A stretch of DNA of 18,696 bases from Bacteroidota bacterium (lineage in GTDB: Bacteria > Bacteroidota > Bacteroidia > Cytophagales > Cyclobacteriaceae), in assembly GCA_024643595.1 (NCBI GenBank), contig JAHEMS010000012.1, positions 1 to 18,696 on the forward strand, written 5' to 3'. Below the pieces are notes generated by a model. It was not told the origin of the DNA. It saw only the letters and a list, made by a program, of their open reading frames with translations, and ran no database searches. The translations under genes and the position numbers were made by a program. Positions 1 to 8,227 of the stretch are shown here, in pieces; position 1 is the first letter of the stretch; each line of letters starts with the position of its first letter.

Positions 1-680
1 AAAGTAAACGAAGGTTGATCTTCGCCATTAATTCCCCAGCGATAGTCAGCATAAACTTTTATGAAGTCAGCACCTTTACCAATCTGATCACGAACGATAC
101 GCACTAACTCATTTCCATCAGCGGCTTCTGCCCCCAACATAATTTCCTGATCGTAATCATACCCTTTAGGTCCGTAAGAGCCAGTGGCAACAATCGCCCT
201 TCCGGCTACCATTAAGCGTGGGCCTGGAATAATACCTTCATTGATTGCGCGCTTCAATGCAACATCAGAATAGCCGGCACCTTCCGTCCCCAGATCACGG
301 GCAGATGTAAATCCGGCCATCAGTGTATTTCTGGCATGAACGGTGGCGCGTGCCGTACGGTATGAATCGGTTTCTTTTAATACTTGTGTATCCCAATCAG
401 TAATGTTGTAAGGATAGAGTAAAAGATGTGAATGACCTTCGATTAATCCCGGGGTCAACGTTGAGTTTGGGAAATATATTTTCGTAGCTCCCGCTGGTTC
501 TTTCAGTTTGTCTGTTGGCCCTGCCGCTATAATTTTGTCACCCTCTGTAATTACGGCCCATCCCTCATATAAATTCTCTCCATCAAATACACGATCAGCA
601 GTTAGATAATACTTCGTGTTTTGTGCCGTCAGGCAGAGTGGAAGAACGCAAAATACAAGATGAAGAACAGTCCTTTTCAT
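1..680 (-). CDS. Secreted amidohydrolase (imidazolonepropionase-like), C-terminal part outside the window
   Basis: The frame reads leftward from ATG at 680 and is still open at base 1, so only the first 226 residues are present. An N-terminal signal peptide (about residues 1-19, ending LTA before Q20) predicts export. A small beta-sandwich start (YYLTADRVFDGENLYEGW, about 24-41) leads into the metal-dependent hydrolase barrel. The HxH metal motif is GHSH with H83 and H85. A lysine in FIKVYAD (K208) sits where this family has its carboxylated metal-bridging lysine. The closest family type is the secreted amidohydrolase/Xaa-Pro dipeptidase-like group of Bacteroidota; the substrate cannot be read from the sequence. 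It lies downstream of tpx on the same strand but behind a probable terminator, so it is likely transcribed separately. No convincing promoter box was found upstream. Confidence 0.85.
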   Translation of the reverse strand, partial: MKRTVLHLVFCVLPLCLTAQNTKYYLTADRVFDGENLYEGWAVITEGDKIIAAGPTDKLKEPAGATKIYFPNSTLTPGLIEGHSHLLLYPYNITDWDTQVLKETDSYRTARATVHARNTLMAGFTSARDLGTEGAGYSDVALKRAINEGIIPGPRLMVAGRAIVATGSYGPKGYDYDQEIMLGAEAADGNELVRIVRDQIGKGADFIKVYADYRWGINGEDQPSFT

Positions 681-732
681 ACTACACCGGATTAGCATCA
701 AAAGGTACTTGAAAAAGTGATGACGTGAAAAC

Positions 733-760
733 AAAACCCGTTCAGTTACGGAAAGGGTTT
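733..760 (-). terminator. Possible rho-independent terminator after tpx
   Basis: Arms AAACCC (734-739) and GGGTTT (755-760) can pair. Read on the minus strand, the hairpin is followed by TTTTGTTTTC. An inner CCGT/ACGG pairing competes with or extends it. The position, about 60 bp after the tpx stop and before the amidohydrolase start, fits a terminator. A second weaker A/T hairpin (AAAAACC 799-805 with GGTTTTT 812-818) lies directly after the tpx stop. Confidence 0.4.
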
Positions 761-819
761 AAAAATAATTTTAATGGCGTATTGAAATATTACGCTCTAA
801 AAACCATTGGAGGTTTTTT

Positions 820-1317
820 TTAGATTGACTTTAGGGCTGAGTCATAATCAGGTTCCTGACCAATTTGGGGAACGAGTTCAGTATATTTTACTTTTCCTGT
901 TGAATCGATAACCACCACAGCCCGAGCAAATAATCCCGCAAAACTGCTGCTGATGAGTTCAATGCCATATGCTTTTCCAAAACCACGATTGCGAAAATCA
1001 GATAAGGTTATGGCGCGATCAATTCCTTCGGCGCCACAAAATCTTTTTTGAGCAAAGGGAAGATCTTTTGAAATGCATAATACGACGGTATTGTCAAAGG
1101 CTGCAACACGTTTATTGAATTCGCGCACAGATGCACTGCAGGTAGAAGTGTCAACACTGGGAAAAATATTCAATACTACATTCTTTCCTGCAAACTCTTT
1201 AAAGCTTACATCTTTCATATTGGTAGCCGTCAAAACAAAATCGACAGCAGAAGAGCCAATTGCCGGTAGATCTCCTACGGTTTCTGCATCATTAGGTCCT
1301 AGTTTAGTTATAGCCAT
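820..1317 (-). CDS. tpx: Thiol peroxidase (Tpx), atypical 2-Cys peroxiredoxin
   Basis: This 165-residue protein matches the usual Tpx length. It reduces hydrogen and organic peroxides, in most bacteria with electrons from thioredoxin. The peroxidatic cysteine is C60 in PSVDTSTC, which carries the family's Thr three residues before the Cys (T57). C94 in KRFCGAEG is at the resolving-cysteine position used for the intramolecular disulfide in Tpx. No signal peptide is present and the protein is expected in the cytoplasm. The ATG at 1317 gives the expected N-terminus. The gene follows the DUF4293 gene on the same strand with a 41 bp gap and may be cotranscribed with it. Length and motifs make this one of the safest calls in the window. 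Confidence 0.95.
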   Translation of the reverse strand: MAITKLGPNDAETVGDLPAIGSSAVDFVLTATNMKDVSFKEFAGKNVVLNIFPSVDTSTCSASVREFNKRVAAFDNTVVLCISKDLPFAQKRFCGAEGIDRAITLSDFRNRGFGKAYGIELISSSFAGLFARAVVVIDSTGKVKYTELVPQIGQEPDYDSALKSI

Positions 1318-1358
1318 TTGAATAGTTTAGGAAATTAACAGACATGTTAGATAATTGT

Positions 1359-1820
1359 TTATCGGATGCGATCAGAATCACGCACCATTTTTTCATCTTT
1401 CCGGATAAAGCGAATAGCTAACCAGTTACAGGCCACACCAACAAATGGAATCCATAAACTCAACCCGTAACGGCCATAGCCATATTCTTTCGTAACATTA
1501 TTATAAAAGACGACCACACAAATCATAACGCCTGCGAGAATAAGAGAGTTGAGTGTTCCCAGTTTAATCTGTGTCATCCGATTGTCAAATCTCCTGATTT
1601 CCATGATGGCAATGGTGGCCGCAGCCACCATTAGTATAGCAGTGATACTATAAGGAAAGTAGGAAGTTATGGGTTGATTATTTTCAATGGTAGTGAAATG
1701 CAAGGGGAATAGCTGTAATTCCTTGGTCCCATCGGTAAATTTCCAGATTGGTAAAAAAAGGCAGACCACCATACTGAGAACTACCAAAATCAGAAACAAT
1801 GTTTGTATTCTTTGCCACAT
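1359..1820 (-). CDS. DUF4293-type integral membrane protein
   Basis: The product has 153 residues and four predicted transmembrane segments (about 6-26, 56-73, 86-106, 118-137), separated by short charged loops. It begins MWQRIQTLFL and ends with the charged tail RKDEKMVRDSDRIR; both ends resemble the DUF4293 family, which is largely restricted to Bacteroidota and has no assigned function that I know of. It is the first gene of a minus-strand pair with tpx and is divergent from the thiolase gene across 74 bp. A Bacteroidetes-type promoter box lies 26 bp upstream of the start. Assignment to the family is from memory of its ends and topology. Confidence 0.8.
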   Translation of the reverse strand: MWQRIQTLFLILVVLSMVVCLFLPIWKFTDGTKELQLFPLHFTTIENNQPITSYFPYSITAILMVAAATIAIMEIRRFDNRMTQIKLGTLNSLILAGVMICVVVFYNNVTKEYGYGRYGLSLWIPFVGVACNWLAIRFIRKDEKMVRDSDRIR

Positions 1821-1845
1821 AAAAGGGTTGCGTTAACTTGCTCGG

Positions 1846-1853
1846 CAAAACTA
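1846..1853 (-). promoter_or_regulatory. Candidate -7 box for the DUF4293/tpx genes
   Basis: On the minus strand this reads TAGTTTTG, a full match to the Bacteroidetes primary sigma -7 consensus TAnnTTTG. It lies 26 bp before the ATG at 1820. No clear -33 TTG was seen at the expected distance. It overlaps a small inverted repeat, AACTAC-N6-GTAGTT (1849-1866). Confidence 0.45.
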
Positions 1854-1894
1854 CTAAATTGTAGTTGTCGACGGACACATACCCTGCGATTTAT

Positions 1895-3091
1895 ATGGCA
1901 AAATCAGCCTACATTTTAGATATACTGCGCACACCGATAGGAAAATATGGTGGTGCCCTGGCCCCGGTCAGACCTGATGATCTTGCAGCCTGGGTGATTA
2001 AGAAATTGTTGGAGAGGAATCCAAGAACAGACCCCAGGCAGGTTGAAGATGTTGTGTTTGGCGCAGCCAATCAGGCAGGCGAGGATAATCGTAATGTGGC
2101 ACGCATGGCATTGCTATTGGCCGGATTACCTGTCGAGGTTAGCGGTGTAACGGTAAATCGTTTGTGCGCGTCCGGGTTGCAAGCCATTATGGATGCTACT
2201 CGTGGTGTGCTGAATGGGGATGGAGCTTGTTATGTTGCCGGAGGCGTGGAGAGTATGAGTCGTGCCCCATTTGTAATGACCAAATCGGAAGAAGCCTATT
2301 CACGTAAATCGGAAATAGTAGATACAACGATAGGCTGGCGATTTTTGAATTCAAAACTTTCGAAGTTATATCATCCCTATTCCATGGGTGAAACAGCCGA
2401 GAACGTAGCGGAGAAATGGAAGATTTCTCGTGAAGAACAAGATCAGTTTGGATTATTATCGCAACAAAAATATTTCGCCGCCCATAAAGCAGATAAATTT
2501 CAAAAGGAGTTGGTCTCCATACCGGTTCACCAAGGAAAGGACACCATCGAATTTAAACAAGATGAATATCCGCGAGAGACATCACTGGAGAAGTTAGCTT
2601 CACTGAAGCCTGCCTTCAAAGAAAAGGGAACGGTAACAGCTGGAAATTCCTCAGGCATTAATGATGGTGCTGCGGCATGCCTTTTGGCCAGTGAAGAATT
2701 TGTACAATCTTCAAACGTGAAACCGTTGGTGCGTGTGGTGTCGATGGCAGTGGCAGGTGTTGAACCTGCCTATATGGGTATGGGGCCAGTTCCAGCTGTA
2801 CAAAAGGCGCTGAAAAGAGCTGGCATTAAAATTTCTGATATCGGGTTGATTGAACTTAATGAAGCATTTGCTTCTCAATCGATTGCTTGTATTCGTGAGT
2901 TAAATTTGGATCCTACGATCGTGAATGTAAATGGGGGAGCAATTGCCATTGGTCATCCGCTTGGCTGCAGTGGGGCTCGTATCAGCGCCACATTGATTCA
3001 TGAAATGCAAAAACGAAATGTAAAATATGGGTTAGCAACAATGTGCATTGGGGTCGGACAAGGGGCGGCTATTATTTATGAAAAGGACTGA
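1895..3091 (+). CDS. Thiolase, acetyl-CoA C-acyltransferase, 3-oxoadipyl-CoA thiolase-like
   Basis: This is a 398-residue thiolase, the normal family length. Thiolases of this degradative type cleave 3-oxoacyl-CoA with CoA to acetyl-CoA and a shortened acyl-CoA. Catalytic residues are all present: nucleophile C91 in NRLCASGLQA, NEAFA at 322-326, H354 in GHPLGCSGAR and C384 in CIGVGQG. The N-terminus (RTPIGKYGGAL...RPDDLAA) and the segment AANQAGEDNRNVARMA resemble PcaF/PaaJ 3-oxoadipyl-CoA thiolases more than fatty-acid thiolases. No other aromatic-degradation gene is nearby, so the in vivo substrate is open. I chose ATG 1895 over the upstream TTG at 1865 because MAKSAYILD matches the expected family start. 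The gene heads a probable operon with truA (33 bp gap). Confidence 0.9.
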   Translation: MAKSAYILDILRTPIGKYGGALAPVRPDDLAAWVIKKLLERNPRTDPRQVEDVVFGAANQAGEDNRNVARMALLLAGLPVEVSGVTVNRLCASGLQAIMDATRGVLNGDGACYVAGGVESMSRAPFVMTKSEEAYSRKSEIVDTTIGWRFLNSKLSKLYHPYSMGETAENVAEKWKISREEQDQFGLLSQQKYFAAHKADKFQKELVSIPVHQGKDTIEFKQDEYPRETSLEKLASLKPAFKEKGTVTAGNSSGINDGAAACLLASEEFVQSSNVKPLVRVVSMAVAGVEPAYMGMGPVPAVQKALKRAGIKISDIGLIELNEAFASQSIACIRELNLDPTIVNVNGGAIAIGHPLGCSGARISATLIHEMQKRNVKYGLATMCIGVGQGAAIIYEKD

Positions 3092-3124
3092 AAGTCAAAT
3101 AATCAATTGAGAGTTATCTAACGT

Positions 3125-3868
3125 ATGAGGTACTTCTTCGAGATCAGCTATAACGGAACCCATTATCATGGTTGGCAAAACCAGAAAAACGCTGTTGGTG
3201 TCCAACAGGTGGTGGAGGATGTGATGAGTAAATTGATGAGAGAAGAAATTTCAATTGTCGGAAGCGGTCGCACCGATTCGGGCGTACATTGCGTTCAACA
3301 ATTCTTTCATGTTGATATTAAAGATGAATTTGAGCCTACCTCGTTGATGAATCGTCTCAATGCTTTTTTGCCCAAGGATATTGCCATTAGAAATATATGG
3401 GCTGTAAAAGAGGATGCTCATGCACGCTATGATGCGCATGAACGCTCCTATCAATATAAAATCACCCGGGTTAAAGATCCTCTTTTGGTAGGATATGCTT
3501 ACTATTTTTTTCGGGAGCTTGATGTGCCAGCCATGGAGCGGGCATCTGCGTTATTGATTGGTAAACATGATTTTGAATGTTTCAGTAAAGTAAAAACCGA
3601 TGTGAATCACTTTATTTGTGATATTAAGGAGGCCACCTGGAATCAAAGGGGTGATTTATTGGTTTTCAAAATCACAGCTAACCGGTTTTTGAGAGGTATG
3701 GTGAGGGCAATTGTTGGAACATTGTTGGATGTAGGCACCGGTAAACTGTCAGTCAGGCAATTTCAAGATATATTGAAAAGTAAAGACAGAAAAAAAGCAG
3801 GCATGAACGCACCTTCCGAAGGCCTTTATCTGATGCATGTAAAATATCCTAAATCAGTTTTTAAATAG
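3125..3868 (+). CDS. truA: tRNA pseudouridine(38-40) synthase TruA
   Basis: TruA converts uridines 38-40 in the anticodon arm of many tRNAs to pseudouridine. The 247-residue length is typical. The catalytic aspartate is D51 in the GRTDSGVH motif. The N-terminus MRYFFEISYNGTHYHGWQ, the downstream ARYDA...RSYQY segment (about 101-111), which carries the conserved tyrosine, and the C-terminal NRFLRGMVRAIVGTLLDVG stretch are all family hallmarks. The product is cytoplasmic. The gene sits between the thiolase gene (33 bp upstream) and an ABC exporter gene (22 bp downstream) on the same strand, which suggests one transcript, although the three functions have no obvious link. Confidence 0.96.
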   Translation: MRYFFEISYNGTHYHGWQNQKNAVGVQQVVEDVMSKLMREEISIVGSGRTDSGVHCVQQFFHVDIKDEFEPTSLMNRLNAFLPKDIAIRNIWAVKEDAHARYDAHERSYQYKITRVKDPLLVGYAYYFFRELDVPAMERASALLIGKHDFECFSKVKTDVNHFICDIKEATWNQRGDLLVFKITANRFLRGMVRAIVGTLLDVGTGKLSVRQFQDILKSKDRKKAGMNAPSEGLYLMHVKYPKSVFK

Positions 3869-3890
3869 TTCCTCGTTGCAAGGATAATAA

Positions 3891-5663
3891 ATGGAAAAAG
3901 AAAAAATTAAAAGCGGAAACATTATTGACTGGAATGTGCTTGCGCGCATCATGCAGTATATAAAACCGTATAAGGGAAGGTTTTATCTCGTGGTGTTTCT
4001 TACTGTTCTACTAGGGTTTCTTACCCCGGTACGAGCGAAGCTGATTCAATTTACGCTGGATGAACATGTGGCGTTGGGTAATTATAATAGTATGGTCAAC
4101 ATCATTGTCATCCTCTTGGTGTTGATGGTTATTCAGTCCGTTGCGCAATATGTTCATACGTATGTTTCAGGTCGTATTGGTCAGTATGTCATTCGGGATA
4201 TTCGAATCAAGTTGTATGAGCATATCGTTAATCTCAGATTAAAGTTTTTCGATAAGACACCGATTGGCAGGTTGGTAACTAGAACAATTTCAGATGTAGA
4301 GACGCTGGCCGATGTATTCAGCGAAGGCCTTGCGGCTATGGCGGGGGACCTGCTTCAGATAGTCTTTATCCTGGCATTTATGTTTTATGAAGACTGGCGG
4401 TTGGCATTGGTGTCACTTTCCACCATTCCACTGATGGTGTTGTCAACGTATGTGTTCAAAGAGAAAATAAAAGTTGCTTTCAATGACGTGCGCAATGCGG
4501 TTGCCAATCTCAATTCATTTGTTCAGGAACATCTTACCGGGATGAATATTGTCCAAATCTTCGGAAGCGAAAAAAAGGAGTTTGAAAAGTTTGATGAAAT
4601 CAACAAAGAACATCGTGATGCCAATCTCCGTTCGGTGTTGTATTATTCGGTCTATTATCCGGTAGCGGAAATTATTGCCGCAATGGGTATTGGTTTACTG
4701 GTTTGGTATGGGGCTAAAGGAGTTATTCACTTTGAACAAACGGGAATAACAATTGGTAAGCTCACCGCCTTCATTATGTACATCCAAATGTTTTTCCGTC
4801 CAATTCGTATGGTAGCCGATCGCTACAATACCTTGCAAATGGGCATTGTGAGCTCTTCCCGTATTATTAGTTTGCTGGATGATGAAACTGACATCATGCC
4901 TAACGGAAATTATAAGACAGAACATGTTAAGGGGGAGGTAGTTTTTAATCACGTTTGGTTTGCCTACAATGAATCCGAGTATGTTTTAAAAGACATTAAC
5001 CTTCAGATAAAATCCGGAGAGACCATCGCATTGGTGGGAGCCACTGGGGCAGGAAAATCATCCATCATTAATTTACTAAATCGCTTTTATGAAATTAACC
5101 GGGGCAGCATCCAGGTGGATGGTATTGACATCAATGAGTATGACTTAGGAAGTTTGCGAAAAAATATTGGAGTGGTTTTGCAGGATGTATTTTTATTTAG
5201 TGATACCATACGAAATAACATTTCGTTGGGCAACCCTGAAGTAACGGACGAAATGATTTTACACGCTGCGGATATGGTCGGCGCCCGAAAATTTATTGAT
5301 CGGCTTCCAGGAGGATTGAATTATAATGTAATGGAGCGAGGATCCACTTTATCAGTCGGACAACGACAACTCCTTTCCTTTATAAGAGCGATGGTTTATG
5401 ATCCCAAAATTCTGGTGCTGGATGAGGCGACCTCATCCGTTGACAGTGAAACGGAGGAAATGATACAGGATGCTATTTCTATGATGATGAGTAACCGAAC
5501 ATCCATTGTTATAGCTCACCGTTTATCCACCATTCAAAAGGCGGACAAAATTCTTGTTTTAGATCATGGAGAGATAAAGGAACAAGGCACCCATGAAACC
5601 CTTTTATTGAAGGAGGGTTATTACTCCCAGCTTCATAAAATGCAGTATAAAGAAGCATACTAA
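3891..5663 (+). CDS. ABC exporter half-transporter, MdlB/SmdB-like subunit with complete catalytic site
   Basis: This 590-residue inner-membrane protein fuses an exporter transmembrane domain (about 25-320, six helices) to an ATPase domain. Walker A is GATGAGKS (383-390), the Q-loop glutamine is Q431, Walker B is ILVLDE (507-512) with catalytic glutamate E512, and the switch histidine is H543. The signature is LSVGQ (487-491) followed by RQLLSFIRA, the form typical of MdlB- and BmrD-type subunits of heterodimeric exporters. The substrate is unknown. The likely partner is the half-transporter at 6443-8227, whose Walker B carries Asp in place of Glu. The start ATG 3891 lies 22 bp after truA, preceded by a weak AAGGA. 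It is probably the last gene of the thiolase-truA operon. Confidence 0.92.
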   Translation: MEKEKIKSGNIIDWNVLARIMQYIKPYKGRFYLVVFLTVLLGFLTPVRAKLIQFTLDEHVALGNYNSMVNIIVILLVLMVIQSVAQYVHTYVSGRIGQYVIRDIRIKLYEHIVNLRLKFFDKTPIGRLVTRTISDVETLADVFSEGLAAMAGDLLQIVFILAFMFYEDWRLALVSLSTIPLMVLSTYVFKEKIKVAFNDVRNAVANLNSFVQEHLTGMNIVQIFGSEKKEFEKFDEINKEHRDANLRSVLYYSVYYPVAEIIAAMGIGLLVWYGAKGVIHFEQTGITIGKLTAFIMYIQMFFRPIRMVADRYNTLQMGIVSSSRIISLLDDETDIMPNGNYKTEHVKGEVVFNHVWFAYNESEYVLKDINLQIKSGETIALVGATGAGKSSIINLLNRFYEINRGSIQVDGIDINEYDLGSLRKNIGVVLQDVFLFSDTIRNNISLGNPEVTDEMILHAADMVGARKFIDRLPGGLNYNVMERGSTLSVGQRQLLSFIRAMVYDPKILVLDEATSSVDSETEEMIQDAISMMMSNRTSIVIAHRLSTIQKADKILVLDHGEIKEQGTHETLLLKEGYYSQLHKMQYKEAY

Positions 5664-5712
5664 CATTTAACTTATCGAAGTTCCGCGCGCCTTTCCGTTC
5701 AGCCAAAAGAGT

Positions 5713-5720
5713 TATATTTG
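5713..5720 (+). promoter_or_regulatory. Candidate -7 box immediately before the barrel-protein gene
   Basis: TATATTTG is a perfect TAnnTTTG match. Only 5 bp separate it from ATG 5726, so transcription would begin at or within a few bases of the start codon. No TTG is visible at the expected -33 distance, which lowers confidence. Confidence 0.45.
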
Positions 5721-5725
5721 TTTTG

Positions 5726-6439
5726 ATGCATTTTTTAAAAATCCACATACTGATCTTGGGTTGTATATGGATGACGCAGTTTGCTCAGGCTCAAAGTCGA
5801 AATTCTGGCAGCCGATATTCAATGGGGCACAAAGCCTCATCAAGGCCGAGCAAAGCTTCTATTTCATGTCCGATATTTAACGAAAAACTTTATCCTTATC
5901 AGGGAATTGGTTTTAAACTGGGAGACCCCTTTGCACTCACCTATAAATTTTATGCAAGCAAAAGCATAGCCTTTGCGATAGATGCTGGAAAGACCGCCAG
6001 TGGCTTGTACAATGAATACTATCGTAATGCATTTACGAATTATATGCCGGATTCATTAACGAATACGGAAAACATTCAGTACTTATCTCATAAAGTGACT
6101 TCTAATGTATTCTTAGAGGGCAAGTTTCTCTATCAGTGGGAAGCGAGTAAGATATCGAAAGGCCTGCATCTTTACGCCGGTGCAGGATGGCAATGGCGAA
6201 GCGCGAATATTAAGTACGATTATCTGTATTCTGATACCTCTGGCTCAGGAGTTTCTTATATAGGCTCGTTAACTGAAAACCGGTTTACTTACGGGCCAGT
6301 CGTACTCCTTGGATTTGAGTATGCGAATTTTTCCATTCCTGTTTCTGCCTTTATTGTGATTGAATGGTTTTCGGATGTTGCATTGGATCCCGGGTATAGC
6401 CGATTTCAGGGAGGAGTTGGCTTGCGATACGTATTTTAG
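5726..6439 (+). CDS. Secreted outer-membrane beta-barrel-like protein, unknown function
   Basis: I do not recognise a named family. The 237-residue product starts with a signal peptide (hydrophobic stretch about 3-20, probable cleavage after AQA at residue 22). A low-complexity Ser/Arg-rich segment follows (about 24-47). The rest alternates aromatic and small residues in beta-strand-like stretches (GIGFKLGDPFALTYKFY about 60-76; HLYAGAGWQWR about 148-158; YGPVVLLGFEYANFSIPV about 189-206), and it ends VGLRYVF with a terminal Phe, as in outer-membrane barrels. ATG 5726 was chosen over the TTG directly before it. The gene lies between two ABC half-exporter genes and ends 3 bp from the stop of the convergent one, so the two transcripts may overlap at their 3' ends. 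Confidence 0.75.
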   Translation: MHFLKIHILILGCIWMTQFAQAQSRNSGSRYSMGHKASSRPSKASISCPIFNEKLYPYQGIGFKLGDPFALTYKFYASKSIAFAIDAGKTASGLYNEYYRNAFTNYMPDSLTNTENIQYLSHKVTSNVFLEGKFLYQWEASKISKGLHLYAGAGWQWRSANIKYDYLYSDTSGSGVSYIGSLTENRFTYGPVVLLGFEYANFSIPVSAFIVIEWFSDVALDPGYSRFQGGVGLRYVF

Positions 6440-6442
6440 GAT

Positions 6443-8227
6443 TTATTCGGCTTCATCCAGTTGCATTTGTTTTTCATACAAATCCTGGTACGTACCTTTT
6501 TTTAACAGGAGATCATCATGTGTTCCTTCTTCAATAATTTCGCCTTCGTGAAGCACGATTATTTTATTGGCTAATTTTGCAGAAGATACACGGTGTGAAA
6601 TAATGATGCTCGTACGATTCATCATGATCCGCTTCATACTATTAAGAATAGTATTTTCCGTTTTGGTATCTACCGCGGAAAGAGCATCATCCAGAATTAA
6701 GATTTTTGGTTCACGCACAACAGCTCTGGCGATAGAAACACGTTGCTTTTGCCCTCCCGATAGGGTGATGCCACGTTCCCCAACGCGGGTATTGAAGCCT
6801 AAAGGGAAAGCGGTGATATTGGTATACACGTCTGAATCTTTTGCCGCCTGAATCACTTTGGTTTCATCCGATTGATCAAGGCCGAAGGCAATGTTATTAA
6901 AAATGGTGTCGCTGAACAGGAAGACATCCTGAGGGACAACCCCTGTTTGCTTTCTGAGGCTTTGAAGGCCATACTGTTTTATCGGAATGTCATCAATCCT
7001 GATTTCACCTTCCGTCACATCATATAAACGACTGATCAGATTTGACACCGTACTTTTGCCCGAACCGGTTGTGCCGATAATTGCTAAGGATTCACCCGGT
7101 TCTATTCGGAATGATACTTTTTTCAGCGCCAGAATTCCTGTGTCAGGATATCGGAATGAAACATTGTCAAATTCTATCTTCCCCTTAATACTTATTTCAA
7201 GATTCTTTTCAGAAACGATATCCGTTTTGGTTTTAAGAAATTCGTTGATTCTTTTTTGAGAAGCTTCGGCTCGTTGTACCAGGCTGATGGTCCAGCCCAA
7301 AGAAGCAACAGGCCAGGTTAACAGGTTGACATAAATAATAAACTCTGCGATGTTGCCGAAAGTAAGGGAGCCGTTGATTACTTCCACACTGCCGGCATAT
7401 ACCGTGAGAATCGTACTTAATCCAATCAAACCCATAATGAGTGGAAAAAATAAAGCCTGAACGCGGGTGAGCTTTAATGACTGAACCTTATATTCATTGC
7501 TCTCCCGGGAAAAATTTTTCACTGACTCGTGCTCACGCGTAAATGATTTTATCACCCGTATTCCGGAAAAAGCTTCCTGAACAAAGGTGCTCAATCGGGA
7601 TTGACTCCGTTGAATCTCTTCTGACCGTTGTTCAATAATAGTGTTAACATAAAAAATGCTCAGAGAAAGGATGGGAAGAGGTATAAGCGCATACCAGGTT
7701 AATGTGCTGCTGATAGAAAACATAATCGGTATCAGCATGCTGAATAAAGTCACTAATTGAAGTCCGTACATAATCGATGGTCCGAGATACATCCGCACTC
7801 GTCCTACATCTTCACTGATGCGGTTCATCAGATCACCAGTATTGTTTCTACGATAAAAGCTAAGGGGGAGTGTTTGATAATGTTCAAAGATTTCATTCTT
7901 CAAGTCGTATTCCACCAGCCGACTCATTACAATCAACGTCTGCCGTACGAAATAAAGAAATAAGCCGCGTAAAAGCGCCATTGCCAAAATCAACACGGCA
8001 TATAACAGAATACCCTTGGCAAATATGCTAAAGAAATCTTCCTGAACGCTGCTGCCGGTAAAAGACCGGTAAACCCTGATATTATCGACCACCAGATCTA
8101 TTGAATAGCGCACCATTTGGGCTGGATAAATTTGGAACAGGTTTGAAATAATGACAAACGCAAGCCCCAGAATCAGGCGCGATTTATATTTAAGCAGGTA
8201 TTTGTTTAGGTATTTAAGCTCCTTCAT
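6443..8227 (-). CDS. ABC exporter half-transporter, MdlA/SmdA-like subunit with degenerate Walker B
   Basis: This 594-residue inner-membrane half-exporter has a six-helix domain (about 15-320) followed by an ATPase domain. Walker A is GTTGSGKS (385-392), the Q-loop glutamine is Q433, the signature is a canonical LSGGQKQR (489-496) and the switch histidine is H545. Walker B reads ILILDDALSAVD, with D514 where the catalytic glutamate normally sits. This LDDALSAVD form is characteristic of MdlA/BmrC-type subunits that pair with an MdlB/BmrD-type partner; the half-transporter at 3891-5663 has exactly the complementary features. The two are encoded on opposite strands, converging on the barrel-protein gene. 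The 264 bp upstream region carries a promoter-like box and two perfect palindromes. Substrate unknown. Confidence 0.92.
   Translation of the reverse strand: MKELKYLNKYLLKYKSRLILGLAFVIISNLFQIYPAQMVRYSIDLVVDNIRVYRSFTGSSVQEDFFSIFAKGILLYAVLILAMALLRGLFLYFVRQTLIVMSRLVEYDLKNEIFEHYQTLPLSFYRRNNTGDLMNRISEDVGRVRMYLGPSIMYGLQLVTLFSMLIPIMFSISSTLTWYALIPLPILSLSIFYVNTIIEQRSEEIQRSQSRLSTFVQEAFSGIRVIKSFTREHESVKNFSRESNEYKVQSLKLTRVQALFFPLIMGLIGLSTILTVYAGSVEVINGSLTFGNIAEFIIYVNLLTWPVASLGWTISLVQRAEASQKRINEFLKTKTDIVSEKNLEISIKGKIEFDNVSFRYPDTGILALKKVSFRIEPGESLAIIGTTGSGKSTVSNLISRLYDVTEGEIRIDDIPIKQYGLQSLRKQTGVVPQDVFLFSDTIFNNIAFGLDQSDETKVIQAAKDSDVYTNITAFPLGFNTRVGERGITLSGGQKQRVSIARAVVREPKILILDDALSAVDTKTENTILNSMKRIMMNRTSIIISHRVSSAKLANKIIVLHEGEIIEEGTHDDLLLKKGTYQDLYEKQMQLDEAE

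Noticed and set aside
5349..5363. LSVGQ signature in the plus-strand ABC protein, considered as a sign of a broken transporter.
   Set aside because: This form is normal for MdlB/BmrD-type subunits, and all other ATPase motifs are intact.
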